Assembly (NCBI RefSeq): GCF_003863365.1
Contig: NZ_RQXT01000010.1
Span: 109,826-173,825 of the forward strand
From: Mesorhizobium tamadayense
Lineage (GTDB): Bacteria > Pseudomonadota > Alphaproteobacteria > Rhizobiales > Rhizobiaceae
Direction: 5' to 3'
DNA length: 64,000 bases
Shown: piece by piece, positions 52,304 to 63,229 of the stretch
How positions within the stretch are numbered: position 1 is the stretch's first letter
Layout: every line of letters starts with the position of its first letter
Translations under genes and position numbers: made by a program
The notes under the pieces: model-generated
Databases searched by the model: none
The model's input: the letters and a program-made list of their open reading frames with translations, nothing else
What the model was told of the DNA's origin: nothing

Positions 52304-52597
52304 CTATCCGAACATCCTCTCGCCCTGCTCGTCGACGAGTTGGATGCCCTTCTTGATCGAGATGTCGACGGCATCGTCCAGTCCGGCGAAACGGTCGGCG
52401 CGGATGAAGCGATGCTCCTTCATCACGCCGTCCACTTCCTTGGAAACGACGCCGCAGGTCTGGTACTGGCCGTCGGCCTTGTAGGGCGTTGCGCTGATCA
52501 GGAATCCCTTGTGCTCGACCTGTTTTGCCGGCTTCGCGGCACCGGCCTCTGTCGCCTCGCTGCCACCGCCGCCGAAAAGACGTTTCAGAAAAGACAT
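52304..52597 (-). CDS. HlyU-family protein
   Basis: This 97-residue protein is from ATG 52597: FLKRLFGGGGSEATEAGAAK, HKGFLISATPYKADGQYQTCG, HRFIRADRFAGLDDAVDISIKKGIQLVDEQGERMF. The pattern matches HlyU-type transcriptional regulators. Its target genes are not nearby. It converges with the BKACE gene. Confidence 0.8.
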   Translation of the reverse strand: MSFLKRLFGGGGSEATEAGAAKPAKQVEHKGFLISATPYKADGQYQTCGVVSKEVDGVMKEHRFIRADRFAGLDDAVDISIKKGIQLVDEQGERMFG

Positions 52598-52709
52598 TTC
52601 AGTATCCTCCAACGGCAATCGTCCTGCATCACATAGCGTATTGCAGGACGATTTTCAGTAGCGGCCCTCGGTTGAACGGGCAATAGGCGCCTCACGCCGG
52701 TTGGCGGCC

Positions 52710-53378
52710 TCAGCGGTGCGACAGCGCCTCCAGCGCCGCGGCGGCGTCTTCCAGGATGCTGATCGCCTCGGCCTGCTTGTCTTCCGGCGCATCGACGATA
52801 TCGCCGAGCGCGGCGCGCAGCCGCTGGCGCAGCGCCCGGAACCGGTCGCGCTTTTCGTCCCTCTTCTCGTGGCGGCTGCGCCGGCCGCCCTCCTCGCCGT
52901 CGTCGTTCCAGCCGAACCAGTCGCGCGCCTTGGCCATCTTGCGGCCGAAACGCTCGAGGTGGTCGAGCACATGATCGATCATCTCGCGGTTTTCTTCGAG
53001 ATGCGCCCTGCCCGCCTCGGTGATCGAGAACACCTTCTTGTTGCCCTCGCTGGACGAGACGGCGTAGCCGGCTTCCTCGAGGAAAGTCAGGGTCGGATAG
53101 ACCACGCCCGGGCTCGGGCTGTAGATGCCGCTGGTGCGCTCCTCCAGCGCCTTGATGATGTCATAGCCGTGGCGCGGCGCCTCGGCCAGAAGCGAAAGCG
53201 TGATCAGCTTGAGGTCGCCGTCGGCCAGCATGCGGCCGGCGCGGAACATGTCGCCCGGGCCGCCGCGTCCGCCGCCGCGCATGCCGTGCCCGAACGGCCC
53301 GAAGCCGCCGCCGCGACCGCCGAATTTGCCGGCCATATGCATGAACATGCGCTCGCCGAAATGGTTATGCCTGTGCAT
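52710..53378 (-). CDS. PadR-family transcriptional regulator
   Basis: The 222-residue product has a Gly/Arg-rich N-terminus (MAGKFGGRGGGFGPFGHGMRGG) followed by a PadR winged helix (LKLITLSLLAEAPRHGYDIIKALEERTSGIYSPSPGVVYPTLTFLEEAGY) and a C-terminal dimerising helix (about 140-215). Three GATATATC-type sites lie upstream, so it probably represses itself. The Gly-rich tail resembles that of other rhizobial PadR proteins. Target of regulation unknown. Confidence 0.87.
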   Translation of the reverse strand: MHRHNHFGERMFMHMAGKFGGRGGGFGPFGHGMRGGGRGGPGDMFRAGRMLADGDLKLITLSLLAEAPRHGYDIIKALEERTSGIYSPSPGVVYPTLTFLEEAGYAVSSSEGNKKVFSITEAGRAHLEENREMIDHVLDHLERFGRKMAKARDWFGWNDDGEEGGRRSRHEKRDEKRDRFRALRQRLRAALGDIVDAPEDKQAEAISILEDAAAALEALSHR

Positions 53379-53394
53379 GGATTGCTCCTTGAGT

Positions 53395-53465
53395 TATGTC
53401 TTACGATATATCTTAATTAGTTCGCAGCTCGCTGTAAGTCAAGATATATCTTACGATGTATCGCG
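53395..53465. promoter_or_regulatory. PadR operator cluster
   Basis: GATATATC at 53405-53412 and 53443-53450, and GATGTATC at 53455-53462, with flanking ATGTC..TTAC and TTACGATG elements that give 20-base imperfect palindromes of the form ATATC-TTAC-GATRTATC. They lie just upstream of the PadR start. Confidence 0.6.
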
Positions 53466-53527
53466 ATTGGCGCCAAGGGACGCTGCCGAGCGGTCGAAGA
53501 TGCGAAGCAACGCGTCCGGGAAACAGG

Positions 53528-53908
53528 CTACCAGCGGCCGTTGCGCCGGTTCCAGGCGTAAAGCAGATCGGCGAAGCGGTCGTAAGCAAGGCGCGTCAGC
53601 GGCCGCGCGATCGGATTGCCGAACAGTGTCGCCAGCCAGCCTTCGCCGGGCGTTATCCGCCAGACCGCGATCGCCACATCCGCGCCGACCAGCAGTCTGC
53701 CCTCGGCGTCGATCGCATGCAGCCGGCGGCGGATGTCCTCCAGCGAGGCGCCGAATGCGGAAAGCGCCGCCGGCTCGAAATTGATGTCGCGGAATTCGAC
53801 GCGGCCGGCCTTGACCGCCTCGATCAGCCGCCGCCTTTGCCGCCTGATGCCGGCATCGCACACCGGGCAGCGCGTATTGTACCAGACCGTAAGCAGGGGC
53901 TTGGACAT
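53528..53908 (-). CDS. DCC-family (DUF393) thiol-disulfide oxidoreductase-like protein
   Basis: The product has 126 residues from ATG 53908: LLTVWYNTRCPVCDAGIRRQRRRLIEAV has the CPVC (CxxC) motif of DUF393/DCC proteins, which have a thioredoxin-like fold. VEFRDINFEPAALSAFG and ITPGEGWLATLFG follow. Members are small redox-active proteins; partner unknown. Upstream extension to 53953 is unlikely. Confidence 0.82.
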   Translation of the reverse strand: MSKPLLTVWYNTRCPVCDAGIRRQRRRLIEAVKAGRVEFRDINFEPAALSAFGASLEDIRRRLHAIDAEGRLLVGADVAIAVWRITPGEGWLATLFGNPIARPLTRLAYDRFADLLYAWNRRNGRW

Positions 53909-53977
53909 CGCGCGACTATCGGCGACGGGACGCATCACCGCAATGTGGCGCACTGGCCAAAGCGGCCCTCGGCGCGT

Positions 53978-54271
53978 TCACCCGAGCGAGGTGATGATCT
54001 CGCGATAGGCGAACTCGGGAAAGGCCTTCAGCGTCCGCGTCCGCACGCTGCCGCCAGTCGCCAGCATCAACGCGAAACGCGCAAGCACCGCATCGTCGGG
54101 CGCCTCGACCACGGCCACCATGTCGCACTCGCCCATGGTCAGATAGAACGCCTTGAACGATCCGCCCATGTCGGCCAGTTGCTTCTTGGCGGCATCGAGC
54201 CGCTTCGGCGACTCGCGCACGTTCTTGGCGCCCTGCTCTGTCCAGTTGATCAGCATAATATAGGTCGTCAT
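53978..54271 (-). CDS. GYD-domain protein
   Basis: The 97-residue protein has TTYIMLINWTEQGAKNVRESPKRLDAAKKQL, ADMGGSFKAFYLTMGECDMVAVVEAPDDAVLARFALMLATGG and RTRTLKAFPEFAYREIITSLG. This is the GYD domain fold, ferredoxin-like dimers of unknown specific function. Next upstream on this strand is rpoD, separated by a terminator. Confidence 0.85.
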   Translation of the reverse strand: MTTYIMLINWTEQGAKNVRESPKRLDAAKKQLADMGGSFKAFYLTMGECDMVAVVEAPDDAVLARFALMLATGGSVRTRTLKAFPEFAYREIITSLG

Positions 54272-54429
54272 GGCACACCTCTCTCCGGCGCCACGGAGCA
54301 CGGCGTCGAGGTCAAGGACCTTCCGCCGGGGCGGGCATCCGGTCTGTCGCCCAGAAATGCATCCGACACGGAAAGTATCCTCCTGACGGGCATCGTGGGC
54401 AAGAGAGCGGCGCGCCTGTTGACCCAATG

Positions 54430-54453
54430 AAAAGGGCGCCGCAGCGCCCTTTG
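54430..54453 (-). terminator. rpoD terminator
   Basis: On the minus strand AAAGGGCGC-TGCG-GCGCCCTTTT; the stem is GGGCGC with flanking A/T pairs. It lies about 25 bases past the rpoD stop. Confidence 0.75.
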
Positions 54454-54477
54454 AATTGCTTGTCTGATATTTCCGTC

Positions 54478-56508
<2,031 letters not shown>

Positions 56509-56875
56509 TCTTTGTCGTCTCCAAGCGGCCCAATATCGAAGCCGCGTAAGCTGCCGGGACCGGTCTAATCGGATGCGCTCGCACCAGATCGCTTCTTACC
56601 GGGCCAGTAGCCGCATCTCTTGTTAAGTCCAGATTAACCCTGGTATCTGTGGCAGGCCCTTTGCCTGTCCAGTGACCAGAATCTCACATCGCTCAAAATT
56701 TCCCGCCGACGCCGGGGCACGGTTAACGTTTCGAATCGTCCTGATTCCGCCAATCTGCCAGAAGGTCAAGCGCCTCTGGCATGATTCGCATGAAAAAAGC
56801 GAATCAATTACCCGACTTAGGGGCGTCGAATCGACGCGCTGTGTATTTCCACTTCCTTTTTTGGCAGGTCTCGAC
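56509..56875. other. dnaG-rpoD intergenic region
   Basis: 367 bases holding the rpoD promoter. A few palindromic fragments are seen, such as GATTCGCATGAAAAAAGCGAATC near 56783, but no gene. The A-run inside this hairpin may end dnaG transcription. Confidence 0.5.
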
Positions 56876-58846
56876 CTAAACGCGTCCGGCCCTGCCCGAT
56901 GAAACGCCAAACCCTTCGATCAGCGCTTCCGTTGCCTGTACATCGTTGAATTGCGCTTGAATTTCGACGAGATGCCGGAAGTTTTCATCCGAAGGGTCTG
57001 CATCCAGCGCCGCCTGCGCCTGTTTCAGCTCTCTATGTAAGGTGCGCGCGCTGCGCTGCAAGTGCAGCGCCTGATTGAAGGCGTCGCGGGCATCGTCGAG
57101 CGCCGCGGTTTCGAGCGCCGGCCACTGCCGCGCCCGCTTGATCAGCGCCACCGCCCGCTCCCAGATGCCACCGCACCCGGCACGCTCGATGGTGCCGATC
57201 ACCGCGTCGCGGTTGTCGGCCGCGTCATGGGCCATCGCATCGAGGATGGCGGCATGCAGCCGCCGCAGATCCGAGTTGACGAGGTCGAGGAATTCGACAT
57301 GCGCGAAATTCTCGTCGATCAGCGCAGGATGGTTCACCAGCGCGACGATGATCGTTGCCTCGCGCACCGACATGCCCTCGCCGGCCCGCTTGACCAGTGC
57401 TGAACGGCCGAGGCTTTCGGTGATTGCGGCGCGCCCGACGGCGGTAGCGCCCCGGCCAAACGCTCCGCCCGGCGCCGAGCCTCTGCCGCGCTCGCCCGGC
57501 CGGCCGTCCGGGCGTCCCCCTTGGCGGCCTTGCCGTGCGCCGCGCTGCGAGCCGAAGAAGCTCAGCACCCGTTCGCGCATTTCCTGGCTGTAGTGATAGC
57601 GCAGGCTTTCGTCGCGGATGCAGCTAGTGATCTCGCGCAGCCTCTTTTCGAGCTCCGCGCGCCGCTCCGGCGTGTCGAAGACGCCGCCGGCCGTCTCGCG
57701 CATCCACAAAAGGTCGGCGAGCGGCCGCGCCTCCGCCAGCACCGCGCGAAAAGCCTCCGGTCCATCCGCCTTGACCAGGTCGTCCGGGTCCTTGCCTTCG
57801 GGCAGCAGCGCAAAGCGTGCCGAGCGGCCCGGCTGGATCGCCGGCAGGGCAAGGTCGGCGGCGCGCCAGGCAGCCTTCAGCCCGGCCTGGTCGCCGTCGA
57901 AGCAAAGCACCGGCTCGCCGGCCATGCGCCACAACAGCTCGAGCTGGTTTTCGGTAAGCGCCGTGCCGAGCGGCGCCACGACATTCTCGAAGCCGGCCTG
58001 CGCCAGCGCGATCACGTCCATATAGCCTTCGACGGCGATCACCGTGCCGCCCTTGGCGACGGCCCCCTTTCCTAGCGCTTGGCGGGCGCGGGCGAAGTTG
58101 TAAAGCACATTGCCCTTGTGGAAGAGCTCGGTGTCCGGCGAGTTCATGTATTTGGCTAAAGCGTCCGCCGCCAGCGCCCGACCGCCGAAGGCGATGATCC
58201 GCCCCCGCGAATCCGGGATCGGGAACATGATGCGGTCGCGGAACCAATCATAGGAGACGGGAATGTCGTCGCCATGCCGCACCAGCCCGCAGGCCTCGAT
58301 ATCGGCCTTCGGCACGCCCTTGGCGGCGAGATATTCCTTCAGCGCGTTGCGGCTGTCCGGCGCATAGCCGAGCCGGAACGACTGCTGCGTCGCGGGCGTC
58401 AAGCCGCGATCGCGCAGATAGGCCCGCGCCTTGGCGCCCTCCGGTCCCTGCAGACGCTCCTGGAAGAAGACGGTCGCCATCTCCATCACGTCGGTCAGGC
58501 TGGCGCGTTCCTTCTCGCGCCGTTCCTCCGCCTCGTCGCGCACCGGCATGGGCACGCCCGCCATCTCGGCGATCTTTTCGACCGCTTCGGGAAAGCTCAT
58601 CCCGTCGAGCTCGGTCAGGAACTTGAAATGATCGCCCGACACCGAGCAGCCGAAACAATGGTAGCGGCCCTTCTTGTCCTCGCAGTGGAATGACGGGCTC
58701 TTCTCGCCGTGGAACGGGCAGCAGGCCCAATAGTCGCCGCGCGACGCGTTGGTCTTCTTCCTGTCCCAGGAGACACGCGTGCCGATCACCGCGGAAATCG
58801 GCACGCGGTCGCGTATCTCGTCGAGGAAGGCGGGCGGAAAGCGCAT
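56876..58846 (-). CDS. dnaG: DNA primase
   Basis: The product has about 656 residues. The N-terminal CHC2 zinc finger is CCPFHGEKSPSFHCEDKKGRYHCFGCSVSGDHF, followed by the RNA-polymerase-like basal region, the TOPRIM segment (VIAVEGYMDVIALAQAGFENVVAPLGTAL, EPVLCFDGDQAG) and a C-terminal helicase-binding region. It synthesises the RNA primers of replication. The start at 58846 (MRFPPAFLDEIRDRVPIS) fits the family. An in-frame ATG at 58870 is possible. Confidence 0.96.
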   Translation of the reverse strand: MRFPPAFLDEIRDRVPISAVIGTRVSWDRKKTNASRGDYWACCPFHGEKSPSFHCEDKKGRYHCFGCSVSGDHFKFLTELDGMSFPEAVEKIAEMAGVPMPVRDEAEERREKERASLTDVMEMATVFFQERLQGPEGAKARAYLRDRGLTPATQQSFRLGYAPDSRNALKEYLAAKGVPKADIEACGLVRHGDDIPVSYDWFRDRIMFPIPDSRGRIIAFGGRALAADALAKYMNSPDTELFHKGNVLYNFARARQALGKGAVAKGGTVIAVEGYMDVIALAQAGFENVVAPLGTALTENQLELLWRMAGEPVLCFDGDQAGLKAAWRAADLALPAIQPGRSARFALLPEGKDPDDLVKADGPEAFRAVLAEARPLADLLWMRETAGGVFDTPERRAELEKRLREITSCIRDESLRYHYSQEMRERVLSFFGSQRGARQGRQGGRPDGRPGERGRGSAPGGAFGRGATAVGRAAITESLGRSALVKRAGEGMSVREATIIVALVNHPALIDENFAHVEFLDLVNSDLRRLHAAILDAMAHDAADNRDAVIGTIERAGCGGIWERAVALIKRARQWPALETAALDDARDAFNQALHLQRSARTLHRELKQAQAALDADPSDENFRHLVEIQAQFNDVQATEALIEGFGVSSGRAGRV

Positions 58847-58930
58847 CGGGGAAGCTCTTTTGCCCTCCATATAATCGAGCCGCCCGGGCGCGACGACTCG
58901 TTAAATCCATCGTACCCGCTTTTCACAGAC

Positions 58931-58965
58931 AAAAAGAAGGCGGCCCGGATGGGCCGCCTTCTTGT
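58931..58965 (-). terminator. Terminator of the RcnB-like gene
   Basis: Perfect 13-base stem AAGAAGGCGGCCC-GGAT-GGGCCGCCTTCTT (58934-58963). On the minus strand it is followed by TTTTT, so it ends the RcnB-like gene. Confidence 0.85.
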
Positions 58966-58984
58966 GTTTCGGATCGTTGCCGGA

Positions 58985-59347
58985 TCAGTGCGCGGCGATC
59001 GCGCCGAAGATGATGCCGGAGACCATGCTGACCAAAAGGTAGTCGTTGCCGACGCGGATCCACTCCTGGCCGGGGCCGGGGCGACGCAGCCCGTAACGGT
59101 TCCAGTCGCGAACCGCCTGATGGCGCTTCCAGCTGGAATACTTCTGGCCGTTGCGCCAATGGCCGCGCGTCACCACGACCTTCCTCTTCACGACGCGTTT
59201 CTCGACGTGCCGGCCCGGCTTCTGCCAGTCGACCTGGGTGTAGCTCGACTGCGGCGCGCTCGGCTTAACGAGTGGCGCGGCCTGGCCCGAAAAAGCTGAG
59301 GCGACCAGCATCGAGGCAGTGACGGCGCAAAGTATGAGACGCTTCAT
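58985..59347 (-). CDS. RcnB-like small periplasmic protein
   Basis: The product has 120 residues from ATG 59347: a signal peptide (ILCAVTASMLVASAFSGQAAP), then a basic linker (WQKPGRHVEKRVVKRKVVVTRGHWRNGQKY) and a YRRxPxG-like C-terminal end (RDWNRYGLRRPGPGQEWIRVGNDYLLVSMVSGIIFGAI). The PGPGQEWIRVGNDYLLV motif is typical of RcnB-family proteins. The metal link of RcnB itself is not established here. Confidence 0.82.
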   Translation of the reverse strand: MKRLILCAVTASMLVASAFSGQAAPLVKPSAPQSSYTQVDWQKPGRHVEKRVVKRKVVVTRGHWRNGQKYSSWKRHQAVRDWNRYGLRRPGPGQEWIRVGNDYLLVSMVSGIIFGAIAAH

Positions 59348-59711
59348 GGTCGGTGCTCCTTGGTTGTCGATAGGCAAGGAGATATTCCGGCGTGGATGAA
59401 CCGAAACTGAACACCTTGATTACAATTCTGTAATGATTTCCGACGTTTGTGAAGATCATTTCAAGAAGAAGAAAAACCCAAATTGACCCTTGGGCCAGTC
59501 TTCGTATCGCGTCAGGCCGGCTAGCGCCGCGGCCGGATGCAACCAATATGTCTCCCATCCATTTCCGACACGCCCCGTCGTGTGCCGGCCGCCCGTCAAG
59601 CGACGCAAAATTTATTATCCGGCTAAAATTGTTTGGAGTAATCTCGGCCCCTGAAATGCTTGTGATTCGTGCCCTTTCCCCCTTCCCTGCCGCCTCATTG
59701 CGAGGCCGGGC
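59348..59711. other. Intergenic region with divergent promoters
   Basis: 364 bases between the divergent RcnB-like gene and the Na/Pi-type transporter gene. AT-rich patches near 59455 and 59610 could be promoters. No gene or known repeat was recognised. Confidence 0.45.
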
Positions 59712-61376
59712 ATGAGCGGTTCCGTCGTCCTTCTGCACCTTGCCGGCGCGGTGGCGCTGATGCTTTTTGCCACCCGCTTGGTGAAGACCGGCGTCGAACG
59801 CGCCTATGGCGATGTGCTGCGCCACAAGCTGCGCGCCACCATGCGCAAACCGCTGATGGCGGTACTGGCCGGCTGCGGCCTTGCCATCGCGCTTCAAAGC
59901 TCCACCGCCGTCACGCTGCTCGTCGGCTCATTCGCGGGAGCCGGCATCGTCTCGGGCGCCGCCGGGCAGCTTGCCGTGCGCGGCGCCGAGATCGGCTCGG
60001 CGCTGGTGGTCAAGCTGCTCACTTTCGATCTTTCCTTGTTGGTGCCGGTCTGCCTCGTCGCCGGAACCTTCATGTTCATGGCCACCGAACGCCGCGACTG
60101 GCGTCAGTTCGGCCGCATCCTCGTCGGCATCGGCCTGCTGCTGCTGTCGCTCGAGATGATCGGCCAGGCATCCGAACCGTTGCGCCAGAGCACGCTGATG
60201 CCGATGATCGTCAACTATTTCTCCGGCGATTTCGTCACTGCCTACCTTCTCGCCGCGCTCGTCACCTGGCTGTTCCACTCCTCCATCGCCGCAGTGCTTC
60301 TGCTGGTGACGCTGGCCGGCCGCGGCTTCATCCCGCCTCAGCTCGGCATCGTGCTCGTGCTTGGCGTTAATCTCGGCTCCTCGATCATCGCGCCGCTGCT
60401 GACCCGCAACGCCGACCCGGGTGTCCGCGTCGTGCCGATCGGCAACCTGCTGATGCGCGGCATGGGCTCGCTGATCATGCTGATCCTGTTCATGACGCTG
60501 AAGCCGCCGGTCGGCTTTCTCGGCGCGACCGGGCCGGACCAGATCGTCAACGCCCATATCCTGTTCAACGTGATCATCCTGCTTGCCGGCCTGCCGCTCG
60601 CCGGCCTTGTCTATCGTGCGTCCGAAAGGATTGTGGCGCTGGGCAGCGGTCGGGAGCCGGCAGCGGCTCTCGACGTCGTCGAATTCTCGGCGCTGAACGA
60701 GAGCGCGCTCGACACGCCGAGCCAAGCGCTGGCCAACGCCACCCGAGAGGTGGTGCGGGTATGCGAGACGGTCGAGATCATGCTGAAGCGCATCATCGAG
60801 CTCTACGAGAGCGCCGACAGCGACAAGATCAAGGCGCTGGCTGCGCTCGACGACCGGGTCGACCAGAAGCACGCGGCGATCAAGCTCTATCTCGCCAAGG
60901 TCACCAAGAACCCGCTTACAGAGGACGAGGCGCTGCGCTGCCAGGAGCTGATCGGCGCCTGCGTCAAGCTGGAGCAGGTCGGCGATATCATCGTGCGCAA
61001 CATGCTGGTGCATGTCAGGAAGAAGCTGGAGCGCGGGCTGGAATTCACCCCCGAGGGCTGGCGCGAGCTTAGCGCCTTCCATGCCTCGGTGCTGGCCAAC
61101 GCGCGGCTTGCTTTCAACGTGCTCGTCTCGCGCGACCCCGAAACCGCCCGCCAGCTGGTGCTGGAGAAGGACCTTCTGCGCGAGCGCGAGAAAGAGACCA
61201 GCGCGAGCCACTTTGTACGGCTGCGCGACGGCACCGCCAAGAGCGTCGAGACCAGTTCGATCCATCTCGACACCATCCGCGACCTCAAGCAGATCAATTC
61301 GCTGCTTGCTTCCATGGCCTACCCGGTGCTGGAGGAGCGCGGCCTGCTCGGCGGCTCGCGGCTGAAGGCGAGCTAA
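59712..61376 (+). CDS. Na/Pi cotransporter family protein (NptA-like)
   Basis: The 554-residue protein has two repeats of a membrane domain with the signature QSSTAVTLLVGSFAGAG (residue 56 area) and FHSSIAAVLLLVTLAGRG (residue 195 area), typical of NptA/PF02690, and a C-terminal PhoU-like helical domain (about 320-540). It probably exports or co-transports phosphate with sodium. No neighbouring phosphate genes are seen. It is followed directly by a 105-base repeat. Confidence 0.87.
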   Translation: MSGSVVLLHLAGAVALMLFATRLVKTGVERAYGDVLRHKLRATMRKPLMAVLAGCGLAIALQSSTAVTLLVGSFAGAGIVSGAAGQLAVRGAEIGSALVVKLLTFDLSLLVPVCLVAGTFMFMATERRDWRQFGRILVGIGLLLLSLEMIGQASEPLRQSTLMPMIVNYFSGDFVTAYLLAALVTWLFHSSIAAVLLLVTLAGRGFIPPQLGIVLVLGVNLGSSIIAPLLTRNADPGVRVVPIGNLLMRGMGSLIMLILFMTLKPPVGFLGATGPDQIVNAHILFNVIILLAGLPLAGLVYRASERIVALGSGREPAAALDVVEFSALNESALDTPSQALANATREVVRVCETVEIMLKRIIELYESADSDKIKALAALDDRVDQKHAAIKLYLAKVTKNPLTEDEALRCQELIGACVKLEQVGDIIVRNMLVHVRKKLERGLEFTPEGWRELSAFHASVLANARLAFNVLVSRDPETARQLVLEKDLLREREKETSASHFVRLRDGTAKSVETSSIHLDTIRDLKQINSLLASMAYPVLEERGLLGGSRLKAS

Positions 61377-61480
61377 TGCATGTCTCCCGAAAGTGAGCAG
61401 CGGTTTTGGGAGAACGACATGCATCAAAACAAAGATCTAAAGCGTATCGCCTGAATCCGTTCCAGCGCGACCTGCTTTAG
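61376..61480. repeat. 105-bp intergenic repeat, copy 1 (abuts stop codon)
   Basis: Starts on the last A of the NptA stop codon: ATGCATGT...ACGACATGCAT (inverted ends), then a CTAAAGCG..CGCCTGAATCCG..CTGCTTTAG half. Very similar to the copy at 63102-63206, which also starts on the last base of a stop codon. RIME-like element of rhizobia. Confidence 0.75.
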
Positions 61481-61580
61481 GCATCGATCAACACGGCGCG
61501 TCGGCCCGGACAAAATTTGCCTTTGCTCATCCTCGCATCCGTCGGCTAAGGAATATCCGACGTCCCCTGGGAGGAAAATT

Positions 61581-61796
61581 TTGTCGATGGACACCCATTC
61601 GCGCAGCTTCGCCAAGGCGCTTTCCTGGCGCGCAACCGGCACGATCGACACGATGATCATCTCGCTCGTCGTGACCGGAAGCGTAAAGCTCGCGGCCGCC
61701 ATCGGGCTGACCGAAGTCGTCACCAAGTCGCTGCTCTATTACCTTCACGAGCGGGCGTGGCTGAAAATTCCGTACGGCACGAAGAAGACCTTGTAG
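61581..61796 (+). CDS. DUF2061 family small membrane protein
   Basis: The product has 71 residues. MDTHSRSFAKALSWRATGTIDTMIISLVVTGSVKLAAAIG and EVVTKSLLYYLHERAWLKIPYG are the DUF2061 pattern: two membrane-spanning stretches with the YYLHERAW motif. TTG at 61581 is six bases after GGGAGG; ATG at 61587 is the alternative. Function unknown, often near sulfate or phosphate genes. Confidence 0.85.
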   Translation: MSMDTHSRSFAKALSWRATGTIDTMIISLVVTGSVKLAAAIGLTEVVTKSLLYYLHERAWLKIPYGTKKTL

Positions 61797-61920
61797 TCAT
61801 TCCTTCGTGGCCATACCGAACCCTGTCAAGAAAACCTAAAGCGGCGTCGACAATTTCTGCATTGCCCGCAGCGTCCATCCATGGTTTGAGGCCAGCTCAT
61901 TCAGGATCGCTTTCCGCGCC

Positions 61921-63102
61921 ATGCTGCCCCTCATCGCCCTGTTCATCGCCGCCTTCGCTTTCGGCACGACTGAATTCGTCATCGCCGGCGTGCTGCCGGA
62001 GGTGGCGGAAGGCCTTGGCGTCTCGGTGCCGACCGCCGGCTTTCTCGTCTCCGGTTACGCCTGCGGCATTGCCATTGGTGGCCCGCTTCTGGCGCTTGCA
62101 ACCAGCAGGGTCTCGCGAAAGGCGCTGCTTATCGGGCTGACGATTGCCTTCACGCTTGGCCAGGCCGCCTGCGCGCTGGCGCCCGATTTCACCTCGATGC
62201 TTCTGTTGCGCATTGCGACTGCGGTCGCACATGGCTGCTATTTCGGCGTCGCCATTGTGGTCGCGGTCGGCTTGGTGCGCGAGGATCAGCGCGGCCGGGC
62301 TGTGGCGGTCATCCTCTCTGGACTGACGGTCTCGAACCTTATCGGCGTGCCGGCCGGCACCGCGATCGGCGGTCTCTGGGGGTGGCGGGCGACCTTCTGG
62401 GTGATGGGCGCGCTGGGCGTCGTCGCGATCGTCGCCATGCTGGCGCTGCTGCCGCGCACCGCGGGCGCCGCCAACCGGCCCACCGGCCTGGCGCGCGAGG
62501 TGCGCGTGCTCGGCCGCCAGCAGGTCTGGACCTCGCTCATCCTGATGCTGATGCTGATGATCGGTCAGTTCGGCCTGTTCACCTACATCACGCCAACGCT
62601 GCTCGAAATCACCGGCCTCGACGAAAGCCTGATCCCCTGGGTGCTGCTGCTCAACGGCGTCGGCGCCTCGATCGGTGTCCTTGTCGGCGGCAAGCTTGCC
62701 GACTGGAAGCTGATGCCTTCGTTGATCGCCATGCTTTTCCTGCAGGCGGTCATGCTGGCCGTCATCTATGCCGTCAGCCCCTATCCGGTGCCGATGATCG
62801 TCGCGATCGTCATCTGGGGCGGCCTCAACTTCGCCATCGGCGCGCCGATCCAGACCCGGATCCTGGCCTGGACCGCCGACGCCTCGAACCTTGCCTCCTC
62901 GCTCATCCCGTCGGGCTTCAATGTCGGCATCGCGCTCGCCGCCTCGCTGGGTGCGGCGATGCTCAATGCCGGCTTGGGCTATCGCAGCCTACCGGTCGCC
63001 GGCGCGCTCGCCATGCTGGTGGCCGTAGCGGTCGCGCTCGCCTCGCAGGCCTGGGAATGGCGCAGCCGCGCGACGCCGCCGCTGCCGGCGGCAGCCGAAT
63101 AA
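61921..63102 (+). CDS. Major facilitator superfamily exporter (DHA1-type)
   Basis: The 393-residue protein has 12 predicted helices. The N-terminal half begins ALFIAAFAFGTTEFVIAGVLPEVAEGLGVSVPTAGFLVSGYACG, which is the AraJ/YdhP (sugar or drug efflux) pattern. DHA1-type exporters of this sort push out arabinose or drugs. Substrate is unknown. It is followed without a gap by a 105-base repeat. Confidence 0.86.
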   Translation: MLPLIALFIAAFAFGTTEFVIAGVLPEVAEGLGVSVPTAGFLVSGYACGIAIGGPLLALATSRVSRKALLIGLTIAFTLGQAACALAPDFTSMLLLRIATAVAHGCYFGVAIVVAVGLVREDQRGRAVAVILSGLTVSNLIGVPAGTAIGGLWGWRATFWVMGALGVVAIVAMLALLPRTAGAANRPTGLAREVRVLGRQQVWTSLILMLMLMIGQFGLFTYITPTLLEITGLDESLIPWVLLLNGVGASIGVLVGGKLADWKLMPSLIAMLFLQAVMLAVIYAVSPYPVPMIVAIVIWGGLNFAIGAPIQTRILAWTADASNLASSLIPSGFNVGIALAASLGAAMLNAGLGYRSLPVAGALAMLVAVAVALASQAWEWRSRATPPLPAAAE

Positions 63103-63206
63103 TGCATGTCGCCCAAAAGTGCGCAGCGGTTTTGGGGTAACGACATGCACAAAAACAGCAACTTAAAGCGCGTCGCCTGAATCCGTTTCGACGCGACGCG
63201 CTTTAG
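63102..63206. repeat. 105-bp intergenic repeat, copy 2 (abuts stop codon)
   Basis: Same length and layout as 61376-61480: ATGCATGTCGCCC...ACGACATGCA, then CTTAAAGCGCGTCGCCTGAA...CGACGCGCTTTAG. The first base is the last A of the MFS stop codon. Confidence 0.75.
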
Positions 63207-63229
63207 AATGCCAAAGGGGCCGCTGGCCC

